Shown: piece after piece, positions 42,340 through 51,901 of the stretch | Position numbering within the stretch: the stretch's first letter is position 1 | Layout of the letters: each line of letters begins with the position of its first letter | Assembly (NCBI RefSeq): GCF_001401755.1 | Contig: NZ_KQ474103.1 | Coordinates: 191,038 to 255,037, forward strand | Source: Aquimarina longa SW024 | GTDB lineage: Bacteria; Bacteroidota; Bacteroidia; Flavobacteriales; Flavobacteriaceae | Reading direction: 5' to 3' | DNA length: 64,000 bases | Notes under the pieces: generated by a model | What the model was told of the DNA's origin: nothing | Seen by the model: only the letters and a program-made list of their open reading frames with translations | Database searches by the model: none | Position numbers and translations under genes: made by a program

Positions 42340-43227
42340 ATGAAAAACATTGCAGTAATCGGTGCAGGAACCATGGGTAATGGTATTGCACATACTTTTG
42401 CTCAAAAAGGTTTTAAAGTACAACTTATAGATATTTCTCAGCAATCCTTAGATAAAGGTATTGCTACAATCACCAAGAACCTGGATCGGATGATTGCTAA
42501 AGAGAAAATATCCGAAGCTGATAAAGAGGCTACACTGGGTAATATCTCTACTTTTACAACGATTAAAGAAGGTGTTGAATATGCTGAGCTTGTAGTCGAA
42601 GCTGCTACCGAAAATGTAGCACTAAAGCTTAATATATTTAAAGAGCTTAGTGAATTATGCGCTGATCATACCATTTTAGCCTCTAACACCTCATCAATAT
42701 CTATTACTCAGATAGCCGCAGTGACCAATCGCCCTGAGATGGTGATAGGAATGCACTTTATGAACCCTGTACCAATCATGAAATTGGTAGAAATTATAAG
42801 AGGGTACACTACCAGTGATGAAGTTACCAATACCATCATGGAGTTGTCTAAAACATTAGGTAAAGTACCTGTAGAAGTTAACGATTACCCTGGATTTGTA
42901 GCCAATCGTATTCTAATGCCCATGATCAATGAATCTATAGAAACATTATACAATGGCGTAGCAGGGGTATCAGAAATAGATACGGTTATGAAACTAGGAA
43001 TGGCACACCCTATGGGACCATTACAATTAGCAGATTTTATCGGTCTCGATGTTTGTTTATCTATTCTTAATGTAATGTATGAAGGATTTAAAAACCAAAA
43101 ATATGCTCCTTGCCCTCTATTAGTAAATATGGTAATGGCAGGTAAACTAGGTGTAAAAAGTGGTGAAGGATTCTATGACTACTCAGAGAACAGAAAAGCT
43201 GAGATTGTATCAAAACAATTTCAATAG
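42340..43227 (+). CDS. 3-hydroxyacyl-CoA (3-hydroxybutyryl-CoA) dehydrogenase
   Basis: 295 residues, the single-domain bacterial length. NAD-binding GAGTMGNGIAH at the N-terminus, NTSSISITQIA, and catalytic MHFMNPVPIMKLVEII, with PGFVANRILMPMINE following. Catalyses NAD(P)-linked oxidation of 3-hydroxyacyl-CoA in fatty acid or butyrate metabolism. 50 bp after the preceding oxidoreductase. Confidence 0.93.
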   Translation: MKNIAVIGAGTMGNGIAHTFAQKGFKVQLIDISQQSLDKGIATITKNLDRMIAKEKISEADKEATLGNISTFTTIKEGVEYAELVVEAATENVALKLNIFKELSELCADHTILASNTSSISITQIAAVTNRPEMVIGMHFMNPVPIMKLVEIIRGYTTSDEVTNTIMELSKTLGKVPVEVNDYPGFVANRILMPMINESIETLYNGVAGVSEIDTVMKLGMAHPMGPLQLADFIGLDVCLSILNVMYEGFKNQKYAPCPLLVNMVMAGKLGVKSGEGFYDYSENRKAEIVSKQFQ

Positions 43228-43259
43228 GCAACATAATTATAATATAGCTACGCAATAAT

Positions 43260-43886
43260 ATGTCTAAACTTCTGATACTAATCTTGTTTTTTGTATGTAT
43301 TTCTTGTAAAAAAGACCAGCAAAAAGGTGCTTTAAGAATAAATCACCCAAAAACTGTCATACAAGATACCACTACTACTCAGGATCAGTATCAGAAGTAC
43401 CCTACACTATTTACAAAAAATCCTGATTTTATAGCCTATGAGTTTGATTACCCCGTAGGAAAACCCAATGGAAAAGGATATTATAACGCACAGAAGTTTA
43501 CAGAAAATAACCATTTAGGAGATGATTGGAATGGTGTTGGAGGTGGTAATACCGATCTAAGAGATCCCATCTACGCTATTGCTAATGGATATATTTTTTT
43601 TGCCAAAGATATCAAAGGAGGCTGGGGTAATGTGATAAGAATTATACATCAATATAAAGGGCAATACTATGAATCTGTATATGCACATTGTGATACTATA
43701 CTGGTAGCAGAAAATACTTTTATAAAAAAAGGAGCTCAGATAGGTACCATCGGCAATGCTAATGGTATATATTATGCTCATTTACATCTAGAGATAAGAG
43801 ATCATATCCTTATGGATATTGGTGGAGGATACTCAGAGAACACATCGGGATATGTAAACCCTACTGAATTTATAAATAATAATTAA
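43260..43886 (+). CDS. M23-family metallopeptidase lipoprotein
   Basis: 208 residues with a lipobox (FFVCISCKKD). LytM-type zinc motifs: HLGDDWN supplies the first His and Asp, and HLHLE supplies the last His. AHCDTIL corresponds to the middle catalytic His region. Predicted envelope peptidoglycan endopeptidase or inactive regulator; the ligand set looks complete. Its TAA shares a base with the ATG of the next gene. Confidence 0.85.
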   Translation: MSKLLILILFFVCISCKKDQQKGALRINHPKTVIQDTTTTQDQYQKYPTLFTKNPDFIAYEFDYPVGKPNGKGYYNAQKFTENNHLGDDWNGVGGGNTDLRDPIYAIANGYIFFAKDIKGGWGNVIRIIHQYKGQYYESVYAHCDTILVAENTFIKKGAQIGTIGNANGIYYAHLHLEIRDHILMDIGGGYSENTSGYVNPTEFINNN

Positions 43887-45124
43887 TGGCTAAGATTAAT
43901 CCATTTAAAGCAATCCGACCAACACGAGATAAAGTCAGTTTAGTAGCCTCTAGATCCTATCAGAGCTACACTCCTTTTGAGAGAGACTCACGTATGGATT
44001 ACAACCCCTACTCTTTCTTACATATTGTAAACCCAGGATATAAATATCAAAAAGAAATATCAGGAGTAGAACGCTATAAGTTGGTTCGGAATCGGTACTT
44101 AGAGTTTAAAGAAGACGAAATCTTTATGCAGGATGATAGTGCTTGTTATTATATTTACAAGATTGTAAATCGCGAACAAGAATCATTTTGTGGAATTATA
44201 GCAGCTGCTAGTGCAGAAGATTATAAAAATGATGTGATCAAAAAACATGAAGATACGATACGATATCGCGAAAACACATTTAAAGAATACCTAAAAACAG
44301 TAGGTTTTAATGCCGAACCTGTATTGCTTACCTACCCTGATAATGATACGATCACAAAAATTGTTTCGGATACGATCAAAATGAGAGCAGAATATGAGTT
44401 TACAACAACCAATCGAGACACACATTACCTTTGGAAAATAGCTAATAAAGAATCTATTACTGAAATTCAGAAAACTTTTGCTTCCATACAGACCATATAT
44501 ATTGCAGATGGACATCATCGTTCTGCATCGTCATACCTTTTATACGAAGATTTAAAAGCTAATAACACTAAACATAACGATAGTGAAGCCTACAATTTTT
44601 TTATGAGTTATCTGATTCCCGAATCTGATTTAAAAATTTATGAGTTCAATCGATTAATTAAAAACCTTAGTGGGTTAACCAAAGAAGAATTTTTAATTCA
44701 GTTAGATGAATGGTTTCGTATCGAAAACAGAGGAATTGAAGCCTATACCCCATCTAAAAAACATCATTTTAGTATGTACCTCGATGGAGAGTTTTATTCA
44801 TTATATCTTAGAAAAACTATATATAAATTTACAGATGCGCTTGATGAACTAGATGCGCAAATTCTATATAAAACAGTCTTAAACCCTATCTTAAATATAG
44901 AAGATCTACGTACAGATACTCGTATCGACTACTCTCATGGCAAAAATGGTATTGCACATGTAAAAAGTCTAGTAGATAGTCAGGAATATAAAGTAGGCTT
45001 TGGTCTTTTTCCTGCATCTGTAGAACAAATCAAAAAAATTGCAGATGAAGGATTAACCATGCCTCCAAAAAGTACCTATATCGAACCTAAACTAAGAAGC
45101 GGAATCACGATTTATGAGTTTTGA
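43886..45124 (+). CDS. DUF1015-family protein (SerK-like)
   Basis: 412 residues. The family signature YIADGHHRSASSYL is present at about 208, along with the N-terminal FKAIRPTRDKV and GFGLFPASVEQI. One archaeal member is an ADP-dependent free serine kinase; whether this holds in Bacteroidetes is untested here. It overlaps the M23 gene by one base. Confidence 0.88.
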   Translation: MAKINPFKAIRPTRDKVSLVASRSYQSYTPFERDSRMDYNPYSFLHIVNPGYKYQKEISGVERYKLVRNRYLEFKEDEIFMQDDSACYYIYKIVNREQESFCGIIAAASAEDYKNDVIKKHEDTIRYRENTFKEYLKTVGFNAEPVLLTYPDNDTITKIVSDTIKMRAEYEFTTTNRDTHYLWKIANKESITEIQKTFASIQTIYIADGHHRSASSYLLYEDLKANNTKHNDSEAYNFFMSYLIPESDLKIYEFNRLIKNLSGLTKEEFLIQLDEWFRIENRGIEAYTPSKKHHFSMYLDGEFYSLYLRKTIYKFTDALDELDAQILYKTVLNPILNIEDLRTDTRIDYSHGKNGIAHVKSLVDSQEYKVGFGLFPASVEQIKKIADEGLTMPPKSTYIEPKLRSGITIYEF

Positions 45125-45188
45125 GACGTAAGCCCTTAATCCCCGTTCTTTAACCTGAATACTAATTTTTTAAATATCTTTATATCTT

Positions 45189-45851
45189 ATGAATGATATA
45201 AAAAGAAATCTTCACCATATACAAACAACAATTCCTGAAGGAGTTACCCTAGTAGCCGTATCCAAAACCAAGCCTATTGCCGACCTCATGGACGCTTATG
45301 AAGCTGGTCAACGTATTTTTGGAGAAAATAAAATTCAGGAAATGAGTGAAAAATGGGACACCATGCCAAAAGATATTAGTTGGCACATGATTGGACATGT
45401 GCAAACCAATAAGGTAAAATATATGGCTCCTTTTGTAGATCTAATCCATGCAGTAGATAGTTACAAATTACTTAAAGAAATTGATAAACAAGCTAAAAAA
45501 CACACCAGAACTATTAATTGTTTATTGCAAATCAAAATTGCTGAAGAAGAGAGCAAGTTTGGACTAACAGAACAAGATGCACTTACTTTATTAAATAGTG
45601 AAGAAGTTAAAAATTTAACTAATATACACATACAAGGGGTAATGGGTATGGCTACTTTTACCAATGATCAACAACAAATACAAAATGAGTTTCATAAAAT
45701 TGCAGCTTTCTCCGAAAAACTAAAATTAAAATATCCGCAGTTAACAACCCTATCAATAGGTATGAGTGGTGATTATAAAATGGCTATTGAATGTGGCAGT
45801 ACAATGATTAGAGTAGGAAGTGCTATCTTTGGAGCTAGAAATTATGGATAG
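45189..45851 (+). CDS. YggS-family PLP homeostasis protein
   Basis: 220 residues, TIM-barrel fold-type III PLP protein. Seen: LVAVSKTKP with the PLP-binding Lys, FGENKIQEM, WHMIGHVQTNK, GMSGDYKMAIECGSTMIRVG. It maintains the free PLP pool and amino acid balance; no catalytic reaction established in the family. Follows DUF1015 by 64 bp. Confidence 0.93.
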   Translation: MNDIKRNLHHIQTTIPEGVTLVAVSKTKPIADLMDAYEAGQRIFGENKIQEMSEKWDTMPKDISWHMIGHVQTNKVKYMAPFVDLIHAVDSYKLLKEIDKQAKKHTRTINCLLQIKIAEEESKFGLTEQDALTLLNSEEVKNLTNIHIQGVMGMATFTNDQQQIQNEFHKIAAFSEKLKLKYPQLTTLSIGMSGDYKMAIECGSTMIRVGSAIFGARNYG

Positions 45852-46011
45852 CCATAACCTTATGTCAGAGTTCTATTATAAAGCTTAAAAAAATGTAGGC
45901 ACTAAAATCTATGGTTTTAAATTATTTTAAAACCATAATAGGTTCTCTAACACATAATTATTGGGAATAAACTAATAAAATTAAAAACATAATAGCTACA
46001 CAGATTAATAT

Positions 46012-47385
46012 ATGTATGCAATTTTAGATATTGAAACTACTGGAGGTAAATATAATGAAGAAGGAATTACTGAAATTGCTATATATAGATTTGATGGACA
46101 TAATGTAGTAGATCAATTTATAAGTCTTATTAATCCCGAAAAACCCATACAACCATTTGTTGTTAATCTTACCGGAATAAACAATCAAATGCTTCGTAAT
46201 GCTCCTAAGTTTTATGAAGTAGCTAAAAGAATTGTAGAAATCACAACGGATTGCGTGATAGTAGCACACAATGCTAGCTTTGACTATCGAATTTTAAGAA
46301 CAGAATTCTCTCGATTAGGGTTTGAGTTTAAGCGACAATCCTTATGTACTGTAGAGCTTTCTAAGAAATTGATCCCAGATCAACAATCGTATAGCTTAGG
46401 TAAATTAGTGCGTGCACTTGGTATTCCTCTTTCTGATAGGCATAGAGCTAATGGCGATGCCCTAGCAACTGTAAAGTTATTTAAACTCTTACTGTCAAAA
46501 GATGTAGAAAAAACAATCATTACTGATACTGTACGTACAGAAGTTAAACGGCAAATTGATAGTAAACTTCTTAGCATGATCGAGAGTGCGCCTATAGCAA
46601 CTGGAGTATACTATATGCATCGCGAGGATGGAGCAATCATATATATTGGAAAAAGTAAAAACATAAAAAAACGACTCAATCAACATTTCACTAGTGATAA
46701 CAGAAAATCCAAAAGAATACAAGAAGAAGTTGCTAGTGTAACCTATGAGATTACAGGAAGCGAGCTTTTAGCATTATTAAAAGAAAGTGAAGAAATAAAA
46801 CTCCATAAGCCAAAATATAATAGAGCTTTACGCAAAACAAAATTTGATCAAGCCTTATACCAATTCACAGATGATAATGGGTACATTAATTTTAAAGTTG
46901 AAAAAGCTGATCACAGAAAGAAAAATATTACCACCTTTACAAACAGACAACAAGCCAAATCTTTTATGTACCGGTGGACAGAAAAGTATCAGTTGTGTCA
47001 AAAGTTAATGGGATTAGATAACGGAAAAAGTAATTGTTTCAATTATACTTTAAAACAGTGTTCTGGGGCATGCATCAACATAGAATCTATAGAAGAGTAT
47101 AATACTCGTGCACAAAAATTGATCTCTAATGCTTCTTTTCAAAATCAAGATATGATCATCGTAGACCAAGGAAGGACAATTGATGAACACAGTGTTATAC
47201 TCGTAGAAAATGGGATCTTTATCGGTATAGGATATTTTAATCTAAATCATCAAATTAGTAACATAGATATTTTACATTCTATCATTACTCCTATGACACA
47301 TAATAGAGATGCGAAACATATTATACAAAGCTATCTTCGCACACACAAAAAATTAAAAATTATCAAACCTTCAAAAAATGAATAA
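46012..47385 (+). CDS. DEDDh exonuclease fused to GIY-YIG nuclease domain
   Basis: 457 residues. Residues 1-~175 are a DnaQ/epsilon-like 3'-5' exonuclease: ILDIETTGG (first acidic pair), VIVAHNASFDYRILR, and HRANGDALATV (His and Asp of DEDDh). Residues ~195-275 form a UvrC/Cho-like GIY-YIG domain: TGVYYMHREDGAIIYIGKSK and KKRLNQHF. A UvrC-like C-terminal region with CSGAC follows. Probably acts in DNA repair. This fusion occurs widely in Bacteroidetes and some other bacteria. It overlaps the next gene by eight bases. Confidence 0.9.
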   Translation: MYAILDIETTGGKYNEEGITEIAIYRFDGHNVVDQFISLINPEKPIQPFVVNLTGINNQMLRNAPKFYEVAKRIVEITTDCVIVAHNASFDYRILRTEFSRLGFEFKRQSLCTVELSKKLIPDQQSYSLGKLVRALGIPLSDRHRANGDALATVKLFKLLLSKDVEKTIITDTVRTEVKRQIDSKLLSMIESAPIATGVYYMHREDGAIIYIGKSKNIKKRLNQHFTSDNRKSKRIQEEVASVTYEITGSELLALLKESEEIKLHKPKYNRALRKTKFDQALYQFTDDNGYINFKVEKADHRKKNITTFTNRQQAKSFMYRWTEKYQLCQKLMGLDNGKSNCFNYTLKQCSGACINIESIEEYNTRAQKLISNASFQNQDMIIVDQGRTIDEHSVILVENGIFIGIGYFNLNHQISNIDILHSIITPMTHNRDAKHIIQSYLRTHKKLKIIKPSKNE

Positions 47386-49342
47386 CTTTATATTCTTATT
47401 ATTATTTTTAATATTAACTATACATATTACTGCTCAGGAAACTTATAATAGCAAAAATATGATTGTTAGTATTGCTGACTTAAAAGGTTCAACTTATAAG
47501 AAAGACACTACCGCTAATGCATTTTTCATATATGAAAAAGGATATAGCAGAGTACAAAATGGAGGAAACTACAATCTATTAACAGATTACGAGGCTAAAA
47601 TAAAAATATTAAACGAGCAAGGGTACAACAAAGCAGTTGTCAAAATCTTTTTGTACAAAAATAAAGGTAATAAAGAATTACTTAAAAAACTTGTTGCACA
47701 TACTTATACAATAGAAAATGGAGAAATCATAAAAAACAAAGTAAATGATGACCAAATATATAAAGAGAAGTATGATGAAAATTATACCCTTATAAAATTC
47801 ACATTCCCTAATTTAAAACCAGGTTCGGTACTTACCTATAAATATCAAACAGAATCTCCTTTTATGTATAATTTTAATGGCTGGGATTTTCAGGACGATA
47901 TTCCAAAAATGTATAGTGAATTTACGGCAGATCTTCCTGGTAACTATATATATAATACAAGACTAATAGGAACTTTAAAGCTAGAAACTAATGAATCATC
48001 TATTAAAAAAAATTGCTTAGAAATATCTAGCTTGGGGTATGCTGATTGTGCACATGGTGTATATACGATGAGAAACATACCTGCTTTTAAAAAAGAAAAA
48101 TACATGACTACTAAAGGTAATTATTTTTCTCGTATAAAATATGAACTCAAAGAGTTTACGGGGTTCGATGGTAAGAAAAAAAAGTATACAAAAACTTGGA
48201 AAAATGTTGATTATAAATTAGAAAAAGAAATAACTATTGGAGTTCAGTTAAAAAAAATAAACCTTACTAAAAAAGTTCTTCCTGATAGTATAAAATTAAT
48301 GCCTAATAACATTTCTAAAGCCAAAGCTATTTACCGATATATTACTAACAATTATAGTTGGAATAAAAAAAATCAGATTTTTAAAGAAGGTAATATAAAT
48401 AAGGTAATTGAAAACAAAACAGGCAATTCCTCTGAAATAAATATACTATTACATAATGTACTAAAGCAACAAAAATTTAATGTTCACCCTGTAATATTAT
48501 CAACTAGAGATAATGGCTATATTACAAAGATTCACCCCATAATCTCTGATTTTAATTATTTAATTGTACAGCTATCTATAGACAAAAAACCTTTTTTATT
48601 AGATGCTACAGAAAAAAACCTAAAATTTGGTGATATTCCTTTTAGGTGTTTAAATCAAGATGGTAGATTATTAGATTTTAAAAATGGTAGTTCGTGGATT
48701 AGTATTACTCCTAGAGAAAGTTCTTCTTTTTTTTATAAAGAAAAATTAAAACTTACTAAAAATCTAAAATTAAATGGATATGCAAAACATATACTAACAG
48801 GTTATCATAGCTATTTTAAACGAAAAGAATTAGATCAATTCAATAAAAAAAAGTTTTTAGATCAAATAAAAAAACAAAGTGAAGATATTAGTATAACAGA
48901 CATCGCTATTAAAAATGAAAATGATCCCAATAAGAATTATGAAGAAGAATTTGATTTTATCAAATCTCCTGAAGTAATCGATGATCTTATATATATAAAA
49001 CCATTTACTAAACCTTTTTTTAAAGAAAACCCTTTCAAGTTAAATGAAAGAACCTACCCTGTAGATTTTGGTTATAAAGATTCGTATACCTATTATATTT
49101 CTATCGAATTACCCTTAGATTATAATTTTGTAGATATTCCAAAAAATTCAAACTATACGATTCCTAATAATTTAGGAAGTGTAAGCACTAAATTTAGCAG
49201 AAACAAAAATAAACTTACTATATCTCATAGAATAGCATTCAATTCTTCATATTATCCAACAGAATACTATAGTACGTTAAAAGAATTATTAAACCTTGTT
49301 GTAGAGATCGAGAACAATACAATTATAACTGTAAAAAGATAA
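47378..49342 (+). CDS. Exported DUF3857/transglutaminase-like protein
   Basis: 654 residues with a signal peptide (MNNFIFLLLFLILTIHITAQ). Residues ~50-250 fit DUF3857 (YEAKIKILNEQGYNKAVVKI, FTFPNLKPGSVLTYKY). A transglutaminase-like core follows with AIYRYITNNYSWNKKNQ. The usual catalytic Cys position reads NKTGNSSEINILLHNVL, with Ser in place of Cys, so it may be inactive. Function unknown. Confidence 0.8.
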   Translation: MNNFIFLLLFLILTIHITAQETYNSKNMIVSIADLKGSTYKKDTTANAFFIYEKGYSRVQNGGNYNLLTDYEAKIKILNEQGYNKAVVKIFLYKNKGNKELLKKLVAHTYTIENGEIIKNKVNDDQIYKEKYDENYTLIKFTFPNLKPGSVLTYKYQTESPFMYNFNGWDFQDDIPKMYSEFTADLPGNYIYNTRLIGTLKLETNESSIKKNCLEISSLGYADCAHGVYTMRNIPAFKKEKYMTTKGNYFSRIKYELKEFTGFDGKKKKYTKTWKNVDYKLEKEITIGVQLKKINLTKKVLPDSIKLMPNNISKAKAIYRYITNNYSWNKKNQIFKEGNINKVIENKTGNSSEINILLHNVLKQQKFNVHPVILSTRDNGYITKIHPIISDFNYLIVQLSIDKKPFLLDATEKNLKFGDIPFRCLNQDGRLLDFKNGSSWISITPRESSSFFYKEKLKLTKNLKLNGYAKHILTGYHSYFKRKELDQFNKKKFLDQIKKQSEDISITDIAIKNENDPNKNYEEEFDFIKSPEVIDDLIYIKPFTKPFFKENPFKLNERTYPVDFGYKDSYTYYISIELPLDYNFVDIPKNSNYTIPNNLGSVSTKFSRNKNKLTISHRIAFNSSYYPTEYYSTLKELLNLVVEIENNTIITVKR

Positions 49343-49379
49343 TGTGTTTTTTTAGTATTTTTATTCAAAATCAAGAAGT

Positions 49380-50213
49380 GTGAGCAATAATTCAACCTAT
49401 AAAACCTGGAAAGAGAGATTACATAGTATTATTTATGAGGCAGATACTCCAGCAGGGAAGCTATTTGATATCATCTTACTTATTCTTATTGTATTAAGTA
49501 TTGTTTGTGTAATGATAGAAAGCGTAAAAGGATTACCTACAAACATATATGTATTATTGTATTATGCAGAATGGATCATTACCATATTTTTTACTTTAGA
49601 ATATATCACTCGAATTATCTCTATAAAAAAATCTTCTTCTTATATATTTAGTTTTTATGGATTAATTGATCTTTTATCTACTTTGCCACTATATTTATCA
49701 TTCTTTATAACAGGTACAAGTGCATTACTTGCTGTCAGAGCATTACGATTACTTCGTGTATTTAGAATTTTAAAAATCTCTCGTTATATTGGCGAATCCA
49801 ATAAATTGACTAAAGCAATAAAAGATAGTAGAGCAAAAATACTAGTATTTCTATTTGCTGTATTGGTTTTATGTATAATCATGGGTACTGTTATGTATAT
49901 TATAGAAGGTGAAAATAGTGGATTTAAAAGCATACCCATAAGTGTATATTGGTGTATTGTAACGCTAACTACTGTAGGGTATGGAGATATTGCACCAGTC
50001 ACCCCATTAGGTCAGTTTATTGCTGCAATTATTATGATTATGGGATATGGTATTATTGCTGTACCTACCGGTATTGTTAGTGCAGAATATGCACACCATG
50101 AGGATAAAAAAATTCATTTAAATACCCAGGCATGTAGTCATTGTAATGAGACCATGCATCCTGATGATGCTAAATTCTGTCATAAATGTGGTGAAGACTT
50201 GCGCAATGAATAA
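49380..50213 (+). CDS. Voltage-gated potassium channel-like protein with C-terminal zinc ribbon
   Basis: 277 residues from a GTG start. Six hydrophobic segments; S4-like LLAVRALRLLRVFRILKIS with regularly spaced Arg, and the selectivity filter TLTTVGYGDIAP. After S6 a short zinc ribbon, CSHCNETMHPDDAKFCHKCG, ends the protein, which is unusual compared with classic Kv channels. The stop overlaps the miaA start by eight bases, implying translational coupling. Confidence 0.9.
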   Translation: MSNNSTYKTWKERLHSIIYEADTPAGKLFDIILLILIVLSIVCVMIESVKGLPTNIYVLLYYAEWIITIFFTLEYITRIISIKKSSSYIFSFYGLIDLLSTLPLYLSFFITGTSALLAVRALRLLRVFRILKISRYIGESNKLTKAIKDSRAKILVFLFAVLVLCIIMGTVMYIIEGENSGFKSIPISVYWCIVTLTTVGYGDIAPVTPLGQFIAAIIMIMGYGIIAVPTGIVSAEYAHHEDKKIHLNTQACSHCNETMHPDDAKFCHKCGEDLRNE

Positions 50214-51111
50214 AAATTTAATCGTAATTATAGGACCAACTGCGATTGGTAAAACTAGCTTAAGTATTCAGCTTGCAAAACATTTTGACTGTGAAATAGT
50301 TTCTGCAGATAGTAGACAATTTTATAAAGAAATGAGTATTGGTACTGCTGCCCCTTCTATCGATGAGCTATCAGAAGCCCAACATCATTTTATCCAGCAT
50401 ATAAGTGTTAAAGAAGAGTATACTGTAGGAAATTTTGAAAAAGATGCTTTGGATAAATTAAATGTGTTATTTAAAAATAATAATTATGCTATTCTTGTTG
50501 GAGGTTCTGGATTGTATATAGATGCCATTACCAAAGGATTAGATCATTTTCCAGAAATTGATATACAGATCAGAAAACAACTTCAGGAGGAGTATACCAA
50601 TAATGGGATTGAGCAGCTACAATTACAGTTAAAAAAAGTAGATCCTATATATTATCAAAAAGTAGATCTGAATAACCCTCATAGAGTAATGAGAGCTATC
50701 GAAGTATCTATTGGAACTGGAATGCCTTATTCATCTTTTTTAAATAGACCTCAAAAACAACGACCATTTAATAGTATTAAAATTGGGATGACTGCAGAAA
50801 GAGCGATTATTTATGATAGGATAAATAGAAGGGTAGACATAATGATTCAACAAGGTTTGATAGATGAGGTAGAAAGTCTATATATGTATAAGTCACTAAA
50901 TGCACTAAATACGGTAGGGTACAAAGAAATATTTAAATCCCTAGATAAGGAATGGGATTTAGATTTTGCAATCTCTGAAATCAAAAAAAATACCAGACGT
51001 TTTGCAAAAAGGCAACTTACTTGGTTTAGAAAAGATAAGGAGGTTCAATGGTTTGATTATAAAGAAACCATTGATCCGATCATTACATATATTAGAAAAA
51101 ACTCACTATAA
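50206..51111 (+). CDS. miaA: tRNA dimethylallyltransferase
   Basis: 301 residues from the ATG at 50206; a longer frame upstream lies inside the channel gene and is rejected. P-loop GPTAIGKTSLS, SADSRQFYKEM, and GGSGLYIDAI are the family signatures. It adds a dimethylallyl group to A37 of tRNAs reading UNN codons. Translationally coupled to the channel gene. Confidence 0.95.
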   Translation: MNKNLIVIIGPTAIGKTSLSIQLAKHFDCEIVSADSRQFYKEMSIGTAAPSIDELSEAQHHFIQHISVKEEYTVGNFEKDALDKLNVLFKNNNYAILVGGSGLYIDAITKGLDHFPEIDIQIRKQLQEEYTNNGIEQLQLQLKKVDPIYYQKVDLNNPHRVMRAIEVSIGTGMPYSSFLNRPQKQRPFNSIKIGMTAERAIIYDRINRRVDIMIQQGLIDEVESLYMYKSLNALNTVGYKEIFKSLDKEWDLDFAISEIKKNTRRFAKRQLTWFRKDKEVQWFDYKETIDPIITYIRKNSL

Positions 51112-51186
51112 TACGGTGTATAGCTGTATTACAATGAGTTTTTACAAGAATCAGTAGTTACCGTTATACTATTTTATCTTTAGTTT

Positions 51187-51897
51187 TTAGTCCTCACTCC
51201 TTACAACCAACCTAAAACCTTCTCCATGAATGTTTAAAATTTCAACACTCTCATCTTTTTTAAGATACTTTCTAAGCTTAGCGATATAAACATCCATACT
51301 ACGTGATGTAAAATAGTTATCATCTCTCCATATCTTTGTCAAAGCCAGTTCTCTTGGCATTAAATCATTAAGATGTAATGCTAGTAAACGAAGGAGTTCA
51401 TTTTCTTTTGGAGATAATTTAATTGCTTCTTCGTCTTTATATGTTAAAAAACGAAGTTTTGAATTTAAATGAAAACCTCCAATTCTAAACTCAAATTGTT
51501 TACTATCTGCAACTGATTCTGTATTCTTTCGCTGCATAATAGCTTGAATTTTCATCAGTAACACTTCACTATCAAAAGGTTTATTAAGATAATCATCTGC
51601 TCCTACTTTATAACCTTTCAGTACATCTTCTTTCATTGCTTTTGCAGTTAAAAAGATAATTGGTATTTCTTCATTTTTTTCCCTTATCTCTTTTGCTAGT
51701 GTAAATCCATCTTTATAAGGCATCATGACATCAAGAATACACATATCATAGTCATCTTTTTTGAATTTCTCGAAGCCTTCCATGCCATTCTTAGCATGAA
51801 CAACATTATAATCGTTCATTATTAGATAATCTTTTAAAACTGTTCCAAAGTTCGGATCATCTTCTACTAGCAAAATCTTTTTGTTTTCTGTTTCCAT
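51187..51897 (-). CDS. OmpR-family response regulator
   Basis: 236 residues. Receiver domain with phospho-acceptor Asp in MCILDVMMPYKDG and conserved Lys in GADDYLNKPFD, then a winged-helix DNA-binding domain (LSPKENELLRLLALH and RSMDVYIAKLRKYLK). Partner of the histidine kinase gene four bases upstream. The pair resembles RprXY of Bacteroidetes, from memory. Confidence 0.93.
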   Translation of the reverse strand: METENKKILLVEDDPNFGTVLKDYLIMNDYNVVHAKNGMEGFEKFKKDDYDMCILDVMMPYKDGFTLAKEIREKNEEIPIIFLTAKAMKEDVLKGYKVGADDYLNKPFDSEVLLMKIQAIMQRKNTESVADSKQFEFRIGGFHLNSKLRFLTYKDEEAIKLSPKENELLRLLALHLNDLMPRELALTKIWRDDNYFTSRSMDVYIAKLRKYLKKDESVEILNIHGEGFRLVVRSED

Positions 51898-51901
51898 ATT
51901 T

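Noticed and set aside
50146..50205. Longer miaA start inside the channel gene
   Set aside because: The added 20 residues are an out-of-frame reading of the zinc ribbon region; the P-loop protein naturally begins MNKNLIVIIGPT at 50206.
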